Assembly: GCF_003236395.1 (NCBI RefSeq) | Contig: NZ_POUD01000007.1 | Location: 1-64,000 of the forward strand | Reading direction: 5' to 3' | From: Nonomuraea aridisoli | Lineage (GTDB): Bacteria > Actinomycetota > Actinomycetes > Streptosporangiales > Streptosporangiaceae | DNA: 64,000 bases | Shown here: positions 25,534 through 34,436 of the stretch, one piece after another | How positions within the stretch are numbered: the first letter of the stretch is position 1 | Layout: each line of letters starts with the position of its first letter | The notes under the pieces: model-generated | The model's input: the letters and a program-made list of their open reading frames with translations, nothing else | Databases searched by the model: none | Told to the model about the DNA's origin: nothing | Position numbers and translations under genes: made by a program

Positions 25534-27045
25534 TCAGCGGCGCGCGCCCCAGTTGAGGTAGGCCACGCCCAGCAGGTGGGAGCCCTGGTCGACCTGCAGC
25601 GCGCGGCCGACGTAGACGGACAGGGCGTGCGGGTGCAGCGCCTCGTCCCAGGGCGCGAGGGCCATCCAGCGCGGCGCCTGCAGATACTGGCCGGCCGCCG
25701 CGAAGCCGCCGGTGCCGTCCACGCGGAGCGTCGTGGTCGGCACCCCCTGCGGGTCGGTGGTGGCCATGTTCCTGGTGTACGCGCGGGCGAGCCGGACCAT
25801 GTCGGCGCCGTTGAAGCCGAGCCGGTTGCGGAAGGCGAGCACGGCGAACTCCACGTCGATGGCGCCGTGGCTGAGGTCCTCGATCTGCCGGGCGCCGTTG
25901 CCCGACGGGGTGAACTCGGAGATCCGCTGGCTCTTGGTGAACCCGCGGTAGGTGTGGCCGAACGTCGGCCAGTACGACCAGGTGTAGGCCTCGTTCGGGC
26001 CCGGCTTGAGTTCGCGGGCGAACGTGCGCGCGAGCGCCCGCACCCGGTCGCCGTAGAAGGGGTCGCCGGTCGCGGCGTAGATCTCGGCGTAGGTCTGGCC
26101 GAGCGCGAGGAACTGGTTGGTGGGCTGCTCGGTGCCGTCGTAGGCGAGCGGGGTGCCCTTGTTCCAGACGAAGTAGCCGTACCCGTCGTCGGTCTGGCGC
26201 CATTCGTCGTCGTGCGCGGCGGCGGCGTCGCGCACCGCCTGGAGGTATTCCTCCGCTTTAGCACGATATTTCGGGACAGAACGGAGTGTCGGTGTTCCGA
26301 GCACCACCCGCACGAACGACGCCATGCCCCACGTGATCATCCCGGTGTGCACCGTGAACACCACCGGCTGGGAGACCAGCGACGTGCTGCTCGCGACCGG
26401 CACCCCTGTGCCCAGCGCCTTGGCCGTCACCTGCATGGACGACGGGTACGCGGCCAGGATCCGGTCGGGGGCGAAGTCGGGCGAGCCCGGGTCCATGGTC
26501 AGGTCGGCGAAGGTCGACGTGGTGCCGGTCCGGCCGCGTACCTCCAGCGTGAACCGCGCCTCGGACGTGCCCGAGCGCACGGTCACGGTGGTCAGATCGG
26601 CGTAGCTGACCGCGCTGCGCACCTCCAGCGCCGGCCGCCCGTCGGCGTCGTTCAGCGTGATTTTGCCCAGCGTGTACGGATGCATGGCCCGCCAGGCGGG
26701 CAGCGACCGCCCCTGGTAGTCGGTGAAGCCGCGCTCGGAGTCGCGGTTGGCCAGGATCTGGTCGACGGTCTCGATCACCCGGTCCAGGTAGTGGGTGTCC
26801 TTGTACGTCTCGTACATACGCATGAAACCGGCCAGGGCGTAGGACTGGCCCCACGCCAGCCCGCCGTGCTCGTTGGTGCCCGCCGCCTGCTCGCCACCGG
26901 CGCCGGCGTACCAGGTCCGGTCGAAATGGTCGAAGGTCTCGCGGGAGGTGTAGTCGTGTCCGTCGGCGGCGGCGCGGGTGGCCGGCGCCAGGGCGAGCGC
27001 GCCGGCGGCGAGCGCTCCTAAACCGAACTGCCTGCGTGTCAACAT
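25534..27045 (-). CDS. Tat-exported alpha/alpha-toroid protein, putative glycan-active enzyme
   Basis: This 503-residue protein has a twin-arginine signal (TRRQFGLGALAAGALALAPATRAAA, cleavage near 27). The mature part looks like an (alpha/alpha) toroid, rich in aromatic helices (GGLAWGQSYALAGFMRMYETY, QPTNQFLALGQTYAEIYAATGD, EAYTWSYWPTFGHTY). It is interrupted by a beta-rich insert at about 130-225. The fold is shared by polysaccharide lyases, unsaturated glucuronyl hydrolases and C5-epimerases; I cannot say which applies. AAGGAG lies 10 nt before ATG 27045. It is the third gene of a minus operon with two sugar-ABC permeases, so an extracellular glycan substrate is likely. Confidence 0.65.
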   Translation of the reverse strand: MLTRRQFGLGALAAGALALAPATRAAADGHDYTSRETFDHFDRTWYAGAGGEQAAGTNEHGGLAWGQSYALAGFMRMYETYKDTHYLDRVIETVDQILANRDSERGFTDYQGRSLPAWRAMHPYTLGKITLNDADGRPALEVRSAVSYADLTTVTVRSGTSEARFTLEVRGRTGTTSTFADLTMDPGSPDFAPDRILAAYPSSMQVTAKALGTGVPVASSTSLVSQPVVFTVHTGMITWGMASFVRVVLGTPTLRSVPKYRAKAEEYLQAVRDAAAAHDDEWRQTDDGYGYFVWNKGTPLAYDGTEQPTNQFLALGQTYAEIYAATGDPFYGDRVRALARTFARELKPGPNEAYTWSYWPTFGHTYRGFTKSQRISEFTPSGNGARQIEDLSHGAIDVEFAVLAFRNRLGFNGADMVRLARAYTRNMATTDPQGVPTTTLRVDGTGGFAAAGQYLQAPRWMALAPWDEALHPHALSVYVGRALQVDQGSHLLGVAYLNWGARR

Positions 27046-27072
27046 CGGGGTGCTGCTCCTTCCGCGCGGGCG

Positions 27073-27888
27073 TCAGCCCTTCACCGCGCCGCGCATTCCT
27101 TCGAGTACGTGCCGTTGCATGAGCATGAAGACGACCACGACCGGGACGATCGACAGGATCGTGCCGGCCGCGAGGGAGCGGACGTCGGTGCCGGTGATGC
27201 CGGCGAGGTAGGCGACGCCCAGGGCGATCGGATACTTGGCGGAGTCCTTCAGCACCACCAGCGGCCACAGGAAGCTGTTCCAGACCGAGATGAAGCCGAA
27301 GATCGCGAGGATGGCCAGGGTCGGCCTGGCCGCCGGCAGCATGACGTGCCAGAAGATGCGCAGTTCGTGGCAGCCGTCGGTGCGGGCGGCGTCCACGATC
27401 TCGCGCGGCACCCCGGCGAACGTCTGGCGGAGCAGGAAGATCCCGAATGCCGACAGGATGCCGGGCAGGATCACCCCCGCGAAGGTGTCGGCCATGCCCA
27501 GCTGAGAGACCACCATGAAGCGGGGGATCAGCATGACCTCGCCGGGCAGGAACATCGTGGACAGGATGGCGAAGAAGATCAGGTTGCGCCCTCTGAACCG
27601 CATCTGCGCCAGCGGGTACGCGCACAACGCCGACACGATGAGGTACGCCGGCACGGTGATCGCCACGTAGATCACCGAGTTCCACATGTAGTGCGGGAAC
27701 GGGATGGCCGTCCACGCCTCGATCACCCAGTCCAGCACCGGCGGCCTGGGGATGACGTCCGGCGGGAACGAGAAGACGGCCTGGTCGGCGGGCTTGAGCC
27801 CGGCCGACAGCAGGATGAGGAACGGCCCGACGAAGGCGAGGGCGATCGCCGTCAGCAGGATGTACGTCCCTGCTCTGCGGAGGATCAC
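27073..27888 (-). CDS. Carbohydrate ABC transporter permease (MalG type)
   Basis: This 271-residue inner-membrane permease has about six TM helices. The ATPase-contact EAA loop is DAARTDGCHELRIFWHVMLPAARP. GTG 27888 overlaps the stop of the MalF-type gene by 4 nt (GTGA). It belongs to the CUT1 sugar-importer group by its pairing with a MalF-type permease and a divergent solute-binding protein. No ATPase gene is present in the window, so a shared MsmK/MsiK-like ATPase elsewhere is expected. Confidence 0.92.
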   Translation of the reverse strand: MILRRAGTYILLTAIALAFVGPFLILLSAGLKPADQAVFSFPPDVIPRPPVLDWVIEAWTAIPFPHYMWNSVIYVAITVPAYLIVSALCAYPLAQMRFRGRNLIFFAILSTMFLPGEVMLIPRFMVVSQLGMADTFAGVILPGILSAFGIFLLRQTFAGVPREIVDAARTDGCHELRIFWHVMLPAARPTLAILAIFGFISVWNSFLWPLVVLKDSAKYPIALGVAYLAGITGTDVRSLAAGTILSIVPVVVVFMLMQRHVLEGMRGAVKG

Positions 27889-28778
27889 GCGACCACCGCC
27901 TGTCCCTTGTTGATCCGGTGGTTGAGCAGGGCCATCCCGATCATCAGCACCCAGAGCACCAGGCCCATGGCGCTGGCGTAGCCCATCTCGTAGTGCTCGA
28001 AGGCGGCGGACCAGATGTAGTAGCCGAGCGTGAGGGTGGCGTCCTGCGGGCCGCCCCTGGTCATGACGTAGATCGAGGTGAAGGCCTGCATGGAGTCGAG
28101 CATCTCCATGGTGAAGGCCACCGCGATGTAGGGCGCCATGAGCGGCACGGTGATGCGGCGCAGCCGTACCCAGGCGCCGGCGCCGTCCACCTTCGCGGCC
28201 TCGTACAGGCTGGTGGGGATCGTCTGCAGACCGGCGAGATAGATCATCATGTAGAACCCCATGCTCTTCCAGCCCTCGACCAGCACCAGCGCGGGCAGCG
28301 CCCAGAAGGGGTCGAGCAGGTACTGGATCGGCTGGTCCAGCAGCCCGAAGGCGGTGAGCAGCCAGTTGAGCACGCCCTGCTGGTGGAAGACGTACTCCCA
28401 GGCCACGCCGACGGCGACCATCGAGGTCACGACCGGCAGGTAGTAGAGCATCCGGAACGTCCTGATGCCCGGCAGCTTCTGGTTGACCAGCACGGCGAGC
28501 AGCAGCGGCAGCACGACGAGCAGCGGGAACATCCCGACGAGGAAGAGCACCGAGTTGAGCAGCGACTTCCAGAAGCGCTCGTCGCCGAGCATGCGGGTGA
28601 AGTTGTCCGTCCCGGCGAACGTGGGCGGCGAGACCACGTCGTAGTGGAGAACCGACAGCTGGATGGCGGTGACGGCCGGCCAGGCGAAGAACACGCCGAA
28701 CAGGACGAGGGCGGGCAGCGCAAACAAGTAGGGGGTGTACCACCGCTGTCCGGGCATCCGGGTGGCGGCCATAGGCAT
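27885..28778 (-). CDS. Carbohydrate ABC transporter permease (MalF type)
   Basis: This 297-residue permease has TM helices beginning WYTPYLFALPALVLFGVFF and the EAA loop EAAKVDGAGAWVRLRRITVPLMAP. I chose ATG 28778, with AAGGA 5 nt upstream; ATG 28772 and GTG 28781 are in-frame alternatives. It is the first gene of the minus operon (MalF-MalG-toroid protein), facing away from the solute-binding lipoprotein gene across a 173-bp control region. Confidence 0.92.
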   Translation of the reverse strand: MPMAATRMPGQRWYTPYLFALPALVLFGVFFAWPAVTAIQLSVLHYDVVSPPTFAGTDNFTRMLGDERFWKSLLNSVLFLVGMFPLLVVLPLLLAVLVNQKLPGIRTFRMLYYLPVVTSMVAVGVAWEYVFHQQGVLNWLLTAFGLLDQPIQYLLDPFWALPALVLVEGWKSMGFYMMIYLAGLQTIPTSLYEAAKVDGAGAWVRLRRITVPLMAPYIAVAFTMEMLDSMQAFTSIYVMTRGGPQDATLTLGYYIWSAAFEHYEMGYASAMGLVLWVLMIGMALLNHRINKGQAVVA

Positions 28779-28784
28779 CACATC

Positions 28785-28801
28785 CTTAGTGCCATCCTAA
28801 G
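28785..28801. promoter_or_regulatory. Inverted repeat overlapping the MalF-type gene ribosome-binding site
   Basis: CTTAG (28785-28789) and CTAAG (28797-28801) form a perfect inverted repeat around a 7-nt spacer and cover the AAGGA of the minus operon. It may be an operator half-site pair or a simple stem. Confidence 0.3.
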
Positions 28802-28805
28802 CAGT

Positions 28806-28822
28806 GATAAGGGACGGCCATA
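28806..28822 (+). promoter_or_regulatory. Direct repeat copy 1 (candidate operator)
   Basis: GATAAGGGACGGCCATA. Sixteen of 17 bases match a second copy exactly 110 bp downstream (28916-28932). This copy covers the -35 region of the TATAAT promoter at 28837. Confidence 0.6.
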
Positions 28823-28836
28823 ATTTGGTGGGAGCG

Positions 28837-28842
28837 TATAAT
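28837..28842 (+). promoter_or_regulatory. Consensus -10 box of the solute-binding protein operon
   Basis: TATAAT is a perfect sigma-70-type -10 element, rare in this GC-rich window, 110 bp before the lipoprotein start. No consensus -35 is visible at 17 bp, which suggests activator dependence or control through the overlapping repeat. Confidence 0.55.
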
Positions 28843-28915
28843 CGGCACCTAGTCAGGTCAAGAGTGCCCGGCTATTGACGAATACCAGGAAAGACTGTCA
28901 CGCTGCCGAAAGTGA

Positions 28916-28932
28916 GATAAAGGACGGCCATA
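28916..28932 (+). promoter_or_regulatory. Direct repeat copy 2 (candidate operator)
   Basis: GATAAAGGACGGCCATA lies in the 5' leader and ends 5-6 nt before the AGGAGGT ribosome-binding site. Occupancy here would block translation initiation or elongation of transcription, and it could loop with copy 1. Confidence 0.6.
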
Positions 28933-28951
28933 TTAAGAGGAGGTTTCGTCC

Positions 28952-30238
28952 ATGTCTCGTCGAGCCTTACTGGCATGTGCGCTCGCGCTATCCCTCACCA
29001 CCGGATGCGTGGCAGGCACCACCACGAGCAGCGCCCCGCAAACCGCCTCGGCCGGCCGGCCCTTCGAGGGCGAGGTCGAGTTCTGGACGATCAACCTGAA
29101 GAAGAACTACAGCGACTACATCACCGGCCTCATCGCCGAATACCAGCGGCAACACCCCAAGGTGAAGGTCAACTGGGTCGACGTGCCCGGGGCCGAGAGC
29201 GCCACGAAACTCCTCGCGGCCGTGGCCAGTGGCGACGTGCCCGACGCGGTCAACGTCAACTCCGTCGAGCTGGGCCGCTTCACGCCCTCGCTCGAACCCC
29301 TCGACGCCTACTTCGACCAGGCCGCGCTCGCGGACTTCCAGCCCAACCTGGTCGAGCCGCTGCGCTTCGACGGCAAGTTGTACGCGGTGCCGTGGTACAA
29401 CGGCGGCGCCCCCGTCGCGATGTACCGCAGGTCCGTCGTCGAGAAGGCCGGCTTCGACGAGAAGACCCCGCCGGCCGGCTTCGACGAGGCCCTCGCGCTG
29501 GCCGACAAGGTCTACCAGGAGACCGGCGTCCACGGCATGAACAGCATCCCCGACGTCAACGTGCTGCGTTACTACGGGATCGAGCCGCTGTCGGCCGACA
29601 GGAGGACGGCCGCGTTCAACACGCCCGAGGCCGTGACGGTCCTGGAGAAGTTCAAGAAGAGCTACGACGGCAAGGGCATCGCGCCCGGCGCCATCTCCAA
29701 GGACATCCGGTCGCTGCCGCAGTCGCTCGACAACGGCCAGGTCGCCTTCAAGCCCATGGCCAACGCCGCCGAGCTGCTCAACACGCAGAAGAACGCCCCC
29801 GACGTCTACGACGACCTCGTCGTCACCGAGCCGGTGAAGATGAGCACCGGCGGCTACCTGCTGCTGGCGCAGCAGGCGTTCTCCATCCCGAAGGCGTCCA
29901 CGAACAAGAAGGCCGCCGCCGAGTTCATCAAGTTCTTCACCAACGGCGTCAACCAGCTCGCCTTCTGCAAGATCGTGCCGATCTACCCCTCGACGATCTC
30001 CTCGACCAAGGACCCGTTCTTCACCGAGGCCGCCGGCGGCGACGCGATGGCCACCGCCCGGCAGGTGATCGTGAAGGGCCTGCCCCAGTTGCAGTACCAG
30101 CCGCTCGGCACCGACAAGGACGCCGAGCTGGGCGAGTACTTCCTGGAGGAGGTCAGGGCCTTCCTGCAGGGAGGCCAGAGCGCGCAGGAAGCGCTCGACG
30201 CAGCCGAAGAGAAATGGAACCAAGCCCTTGCTGCCTAA
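28952..30238 (+). CDS. ABC transporter sugar-binding lipoprotein
   Basis: This 428-residue extracellular solute-binding protein family 1 (CUT1) member has a lipoprotein signal with lipobox TTGC (Cys19) and a Ser/Thr/Ala linker. The bilobal body has VEFWTINLKKNYSDYITGLIAEYQ, SGDVPDAVNV, YAVPWYNGGAPVAMYRRSVVEKAGFDE and KKAAAEFIKFF. A strong AGGAGGT lies 8 nt before ATG 28952. It heads the plus operon and delivers its ligand to the MalF/MalG-type permeases encoded divergently. The ligand is probably an oligosaccharide, given the downstream oxidoreductase and heparinase-like genes. Confidence 0.93.
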   Translation: MSRRALLACALALSLTTGCVAGTTTSSAPQTASAGRPFEGEVEFWTINLKKNYSDYITGLIAEYQRQHPKVKVNWVDVPGAESATKLLAAVASGDVPDAVNVNSVELGRFTPSLEPLDAYFDQAALADFQPNLVEPLRFDGKLYAVPWYNGGAPVAMYRRSVVEKAGFDEKTPPAGFDEALALADKVYQETGVHGMNSIPDVNVLRYYGIEPLSADRRTAAFNTPEAVTVLEKFKKSYDGKGIAPGAISKDIRSLPQSLDNGQVAFKPMANAAELLNTQKNAPDVYDDLVVTEPVKMSTGGYLLLAQQAFSIPKASTNKKAAAEFIKFFTNGVNQLAFCKIVPIYPSTISSTKDPFFTEAAGGDAMATARQVIVKGLPQLQYQPLGTDKDAELGEYFLEEVRAFLQGGQSAQEALDAAEEKWNQALAA

Positions 30239-31211
30239 GTTGAGGGTCGGCATCGTCGGCACCGGCATCATGGGGCGCGGCCACGCGGAAGTGCTGGCCG
30301 CGCACCCCGACGCCGAGGTCACCGCGGTCTCGCGCAGGCCGCTCGGCGACGCCGCCGTCCACTCCGACTACCACGACCTCATCGCCTCCGGCGCGGTCGA
30401 CGCCGTGTCGATCACCACGCCCGACCACCTGCACGCCGACGTGATGGTGGCCGCGGCCGAGGCCGGTCTGCACATCCTGGTGGAGAAGCCGTTCACCACC
30501 ACCGTTGCGGACGCCGACCGGGCCGTCGCCGCCGTCCGCGCGGCGGGCGTGGTCGCGATGTGCCTGTTCAACCACCGCTGGGTGCCGGCGTACGCGCAGG
30601 CGAAGGACCAGATGGAGCTGATCGGCGAGCCCGTCGTCGCCTACGCGCGCAAGAACGACACCATCCACGTCCCGACCGAGATGATCGGCTGGGCGGACCG
30701 GACGACGTGCGCGTGGTTCCTGTCCAGCCACGACATCGACCTGGTCACCTGGCTGTACGACGACGTGGCGGTGGAGGTTTTCGCCACCGCGCGGCACGGG
30801 AAGCTGCGCGGCATGGGCATCGACACCCCCGACGCGATGCAGATCCAGGTCCGCTACAGCCGCGGCGCCGTCGCCACCTTCGAGTCGGCCTGGATCTACC
30901 CCAACACCTTCCCTACCACTGTGGACAGCTACGTCACCGTCACCGGCGAGGACGGCGTCATCCAGCTCGACCGCCAGAAGGAGAACATCCAGGTGGCCAC
31001 CGCCAAGGCCTACACCTACCCGCGCAACATGTTGCAGCGCGTGGTGCACGGTCAGCCCGCCGGAGCCTACCGCGACGCCATCCACCACTTCGTGGACTGC
31101 GCCCGCACCGGCGCCGAGCCGCTCATCACGGTGGAGAGCTCCCGCCAGGTGACCGCCGTGCTCGCCGCCGCGCACGAGTCGGCCGAGACCGGGCGGCCGG
31201 TGACGCTGTGA
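30228..31211 (+). CDS. Gfo/Idh/MocA-family NAD(P)-dependent oxidoreductase
   Basis: This 327-residue sugar/inositol-type dehydrogenase has an N-terminal Rossmann motif (VGIVGTGIMGRGHAEVL), the cofactor/catalytic EKP motif (LVEKPFTTT, about 86-94) and a C-terminal beta-sheet domain with the HDIDLVTWL helix that carries the proton-relay residues. TTG 30228 overlaps the binding-protein gene by 11 nt; TTG 30240 (MRVGIVG) directly after its stop is equally possible. It probably oxidises an intracellular sugar or uronate released from the imported glycan. Confidence 0.88.
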   Translation: MLPKLRVGIVGTGIMGRGHAEVLAAHPDAEVTAVSRRPLGDAAVHSDYHDLIASGAVDAVSITTPDHLHADVMVAAAEAGLHILVEKPFTTTVADADRAVAAVRAAGVVAMCLFNHRWVPAYAQAKDQMELIGEPVVAYARKNDTIHVPTEMIGWADRTTCAWFLSSHDIDLVTWLYDDVAVEVFATARHGKLRGMGIDTPDAMQIQVRYSRGAVATFESAWIYPNTFPTTVDSYVTVTGEDGVIQLDRQKENIQVATAKAYTYPRNMLQRVVHGQPAGAYRDAIHHFVDCARTGAEPLITVESSRQVTAVLAAAHESAETGRPVTL

Positions 31212-32890
31212 CGTACGTGGAGAAGCCGCCGCACGTCCACGAGACGCGCATGCGGCACATCAGCGACGAGGACCTGCTGGCCGCGCTCGGCGCCGCCACC
31301 GTCGCCGAGACCCGCCACTGGCGCCGTCCGAAGCCGCTGTGGGACCTCGGCAGGGACGACGTCGCGGCGGCGGACGCCCTCATCGGCCAGGAGGTCGACT
31401 TCCTCGACAGAAGCCGCGGCCGCTCCCGCCTGTACGGCTTCCACTACCTGCGCTGGATGATGCCCCTGGTGTCCGCCTACGCCCGCACGGGCGATCCGGT
31501 CTACGCCAAGGAGTGGGACCGCCTCTTCACCCGCTGGTACGACACCAGGGACCAGGTCGAGGGCGACTGGCCGGGGCTCGACGTGGTCTGGTACTCCCTC
31601 GGCGTCTGGGCCCGTTCGATGCACGTCAACGCGGCGCTCGCGGTCTTCGCCGAGGAGCCCGCGCTCGGCGACGGCTGCTGGACGCGCATGCTCAAGACCG
31701 TCATCGGCGGCGCCCGCTGGGCGGCGGAGGAGCACGACACGTTCCGCCACGGCAACTGGCAGTTCGTCTGCGCCTGCGAGCTGCTGCACGCGGCCACCCT
31801 CTACCCGGAGCTCCCGGAGGCCGCCTCGTGGGCGGAGGTCGCGCGGGCGCGCGTCTTCGACCATCTCGAACGCGACGTGCGCGCCGACGGCGGCCACCAC
31901 GAGCGCTCGCCCGGCTACCACGTCATGGTCCTGGAGTCGTTGCAGCGTGCGGTGGCGCTGGACCCGCGGATCGGCGAGCACCCCAAGGTCGCGGCCATGC
32001 ACGCGTGGCTGGCCGCGCTGGAGGCGCCCGGCGGGTGGGTGCCGCACCTTCAGGACAGCGGCGTGGTCTGGCCGGCGGAGCTGCTCGCCAAGGGGCCGAA
32101 GGTCGCCGTGCCCGACGGTTCCTGCCTGCTGCCGGCCAGCGCGTACGCGGTCATGCGCGGCGCCGGCCGGTACGCGGTCGTCAACTACGGCCCGTACGTC
32201 GGCCACGAGCTGGAGCCGCACAGTCACCACGCCGCGCTCGACTTCGTGCTGGCCGACCGGGACGGGCCGCTGGCCTGGGAGGCGGGCGGGCCGCCGTCGT
32301 ACGACGACCCCGGCTACTACGACTGGTACCAGGCCACCCGCGGTCACAACACGCTCCTCGTGCCCGGCCAGGACTACACCGAGGACCGGCGGGCCGAGCT
32401 CGACCTGTTCGTGACCGGCGAGCACGCCGACGTCTTCGCGGGGCACCACCACGGCTACGCGCAGCGGCACGACCGCAGGATCGTCTTCGTCCACGACGAG
32501 CCGTCGTACTGGCTGGTCACCGACACGATCGACGCCGAGGCGATCTGGCAGCTGCACGGCCTGGAGCCGTGGCGGCCGCACGGCTCCGGGCATGTCAGCG
32601 GGCGCCTGCTCGTCGTCCCGTCCGCGCCGCCCGACGAGATCCTCCACGGGAACGGTCCCGCCCGCATCCCCGACCAGCGCACCCGCACCGCGGAGTACGG
32701 CGAGATCCACTTGCTGGGACTGCGCAGACGCGACGGCAGGTTCACCGTCGCCATCGTCCCCTTCCACGGCGAACCGCCCGAGGTGAGCGTGACCGAATCC
32801 CGCGTCACGATCGACGGCACCACCGACACGTTCACCGCGTACGGCTGGAGCCGAGGGGAGAGCTCCCAGCACTGGGGCGGCGATGAGTGA
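31208..32890 (+). CDS. Heparinase II/III-family protein
   Basis: This 560-residue protein has an N-terminal (alpha/alpha) toroid (about 1-310; GFHYLRWMMPLVSAYARTGDPVYAKEW, GNWQFVCACELLHAATLYP, GHHERSPGYHVMVLESLQRAV). A C-terminal beta-sandwich follows with the family segment YVGHELEPHSHHAALDFVLA and TRGHNTLLVPGQDY. No signal peptide is visible, so it probably acts in the cytoplasm on imported oligosaccharides. Family enzymes cleave uronate-containing glycans by beta-elimination, with Tyr/His catalysis. GTG 31208 overlaps the oxidoreductase stop (GTGA). The frame is open far upstream but only as a shadow of that gene. Confidence 0.85.
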   Translation: MTYVEKPPHVHETRMRHISDEDLLAALGAATVAETRHWRRPKPLWDLGRDDVAAADALIGQEVDFLDRSRGRSRLYGFHYLRWMMPLVSAYARTGDPVYAKEWDRLFTRWYDTRDQVEGDWPGLDVVWYSLGVWARSMHVNAALAVFAEEPALGDGCWTRMLKTVIGGARWAAEEHDTFRHGNWQFVCACELLHAATLYPELPEAASWAEVARARVFDHLERDVRADGGHHERSPGYHVMVLESLQRAVALDPRIGEHPKVAAMHAWLAALEAPGGWVPHLQDSGVVWPAELLAKGPKVAVPDGSCLLPASAYAVMRGAGRYAVVNYGPYVGHELEPHSHHAALDFVLADRDGPLAWEAGGPPSYDDPGYYDWYQATRGHNTLLVPGQDYTEDRRAELDLFVTGEHADVFAGHHHGYAQRHDRRIVFVHDEPSYWLVTDTIDAEAIWQLHGLEPWRPHGSGHVSGRLLVVPSAPPDEILHGNGPARIPDQRTRTAEYGEIHLLGLRRRDGRFTVAIVPFHGEPPEVSVTESRVTIDGTTDTFTAYGWSRGESSQHWGGDE

Positions 32891-33638
32891 GGACCTGCCG
32901 GTCCTGATCGACGCGGACGCCATGCTGGGCCGCCACCCGCGACGCGACGTGGGCGGCGGTACCGCGGCCGAGCTGCTGGCCGCCATGGACCGCGTCGGCA
33001 TATCGGGGGCACTCGTCGCGAACATGACCGCCTGGCTGCACGACCCCGCGCGCGGCAACCGCGAGCTGCTCGGCCTGGTCGCCGGGGAGCCGAGGCTGAG
33101 CGCGTGCTGGGTGCTGCTGCCCGACACCTGCGGCGAGATCGGCGCCGGCTTCGCCGAGGCCGCCGTGGCCGCCGGGGTCCGCGCCGTGCGCGCCTTCCCG
33201 GCCGACCACGGCTACGACCTCGCGGGCCCCGACGTCGCCCCCGTGCTGGACGCCCTGTCGTCCGTACGGCTGCCGCTGCTCGTGGACGCCGGGCAGGCGG
33301 GCTGGCCGGTCACGGAGGCCGTCGCGCGGGCGCATCCGCGGCTGCGCGTCGTCGTCGGAGGCGCGGGATACCGGATGTTGCGGCAGATCGCCGGGGTGCT
33401 CGACCGCGCCCCGAACGTGTACGTCGGCCTGGCCGACCTGTCCTCCCACCGAGGGCTCGAATGGCTGGTCGAACGGTTCGGAGCGGGCCGGTTCCTCTTC
33501 GGCACCGGGACGCCGTACCGCGACCCGGCGGAGGCGGTTACCCGGCTGCTCTGGTCGGAGCTGGACGACGCGCAGGTGGCGGCGATCGGCGGGGGCAACC
33601 TCCGCCGGCTGATCGGGCAGGAGGTCAGAGCGGCATGA
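32883..33638 (+). CDS. Amidohydrolase-fold protein lacking the metal-binding HxH
   Basis: This 251-residue TIM-barrel protein of the amidohydrolase-2 group has the N-terminal strand reading LIDADAMLG where active members have DxHxH. The other usual His positions are also absent (VVVGGAGYR in place of the AGHxG strand, FLFGTGTPYRDP in place of YGSDFP). It therefore probably cannot bind the normal metal. It overlaps the heparinase-like gene by 8 nt and the intact amidohydrolase gene by 4 nt, so it may be a partner or regulatory subunit of that enzyme. Whether it retains any activity is unknown. Confidence 0.78.
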   Translation: MSEDLPVLIDADAMLGRHPRRDVGGGTAAELLAAMDRVGISGALVANMTAWLHDPARGNRELLGLVAGEPRLSACWVLLPDTCGEIGAGFAEAAVAAGVRAVRAFPADHGYDLAGPDVAPVLDALSSVRLPLLVDAGQAGWPVTEAVARAHPRLRVVVGGAGYRMLRQIAGVLDRAPNVYVGLADLSSHRGLEWLVERFGAGRFLFGTGTPYRDPAEAVTRLLWSELDDAQVAAIGGGNLRRLIGQEVRAA

Positions 33639-34435
33639 ACCGGCTGGCACAGGCCGTGTGGGAGCGGCGGCCGCAGACCGTGACGCGCATCGTGGACGCG
33701 CACGCCCACGCGGGGCCGTACAGCGTGTTCTTCATCCCCGACCCGGACGCGGCGGGGATGTTGCGGGTCATGGACCGGTGCGGGGTGGCGCACGCCGTGC
33801 TCTCCAGCCACCTCGCGATCCAGCTCGACGCCGCGGCCGGGAACGCGGCCACGGCGGCGATCGTCGGCCAGGCCCCCGACCGCTTCAGCGGCTACCTCAC
33901 GGTCAACCCCTGGCAGGACCCGGACGGGGAGCTGGCCCGCTGGGGCGACGACCCCCGGTTCGTGGGGATCAAGCTCCATCCGGACCTGCACGACTACCCG
34001 CTCACCGGCGCCCGGTACGCGCCGGTGTGGGAGTTCGCCGCGGCGTCGCGGTTCCCGGTGCTCACGCACACCTACAGCGGGTCGCCGTACAACGACCTGC
34101 GCCACGTGGACGAGGTGGCCGCCCGCCATCCCGGCGTGACGCTGCTCGCCGGGCACTCCGGGGTGACGCCGCTCGGCATCGACCAGTCCATCGAGGTGGC
34201 GAAGCGGCACGAACGCGTCATCCTGGAGGTGTGCGGTTCGTACAACTCGGGGGCGGACATCGTGCGGATGGTGCGTGAGGTGGGCGCGGACCGCGTGGTG
34301 TACGGCTCCGACTTCCCCTTCATCGATCTGCGGATGTCGCTGGGCCGCATACTGTTCTCACAACTCACGGATGAGGAAAGGGCAGCGGTGCTCGGGGGAA
34401 CCGTCACCGGCCTGCTCGGCGGACGAGGGGCATGA
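33635..34435 (+). CDS. Amidohydrolase (metal-dependent TIM-barrel hydrolase)
   Basis: This 266-residue amidohydrolase-2-family enzyme keeps the metal set: H23 and H25 (VDAHAHAG), K113/H115 (GIKLHPDLHD), H145 (LTHTYSG), H174 (AGHSG) and D226 (YGSDFPF). Members include lactonases and decarboxylases, so a sugar-lactone or uronate step fits the cluster. ATG 33635 overlaps the preceding stop (ATGA), and GAGGT lies about 10 nt upstream. The regulator gene follows after a single base. Confidence 0.87.
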   Translation: MNRLAQAVWERRPQTVTRIVDAHAHAGPYSVFFIPDPDAAGMLRVMDRCGVAHAVLSSHLAIQLDAAAGNAATAAIVGQAPDRFSGYLTVNPWQDPDGELARWGDDPRFVGIKLHPDLHDYPLTGARYAPVWEFAAASRFPVLTHTYSGSPYNDLRHVDEVAARHPGVTLLAGHSGVTPLGIDQSIEVAKRHERVILEVCGSYNSGADIVRMVREVGADRVVYGSDFPFIDLRMSLGRILFSQLTDEERAAVLGGTVTGLLGGRGA

Positions 34436-34436
34436 C

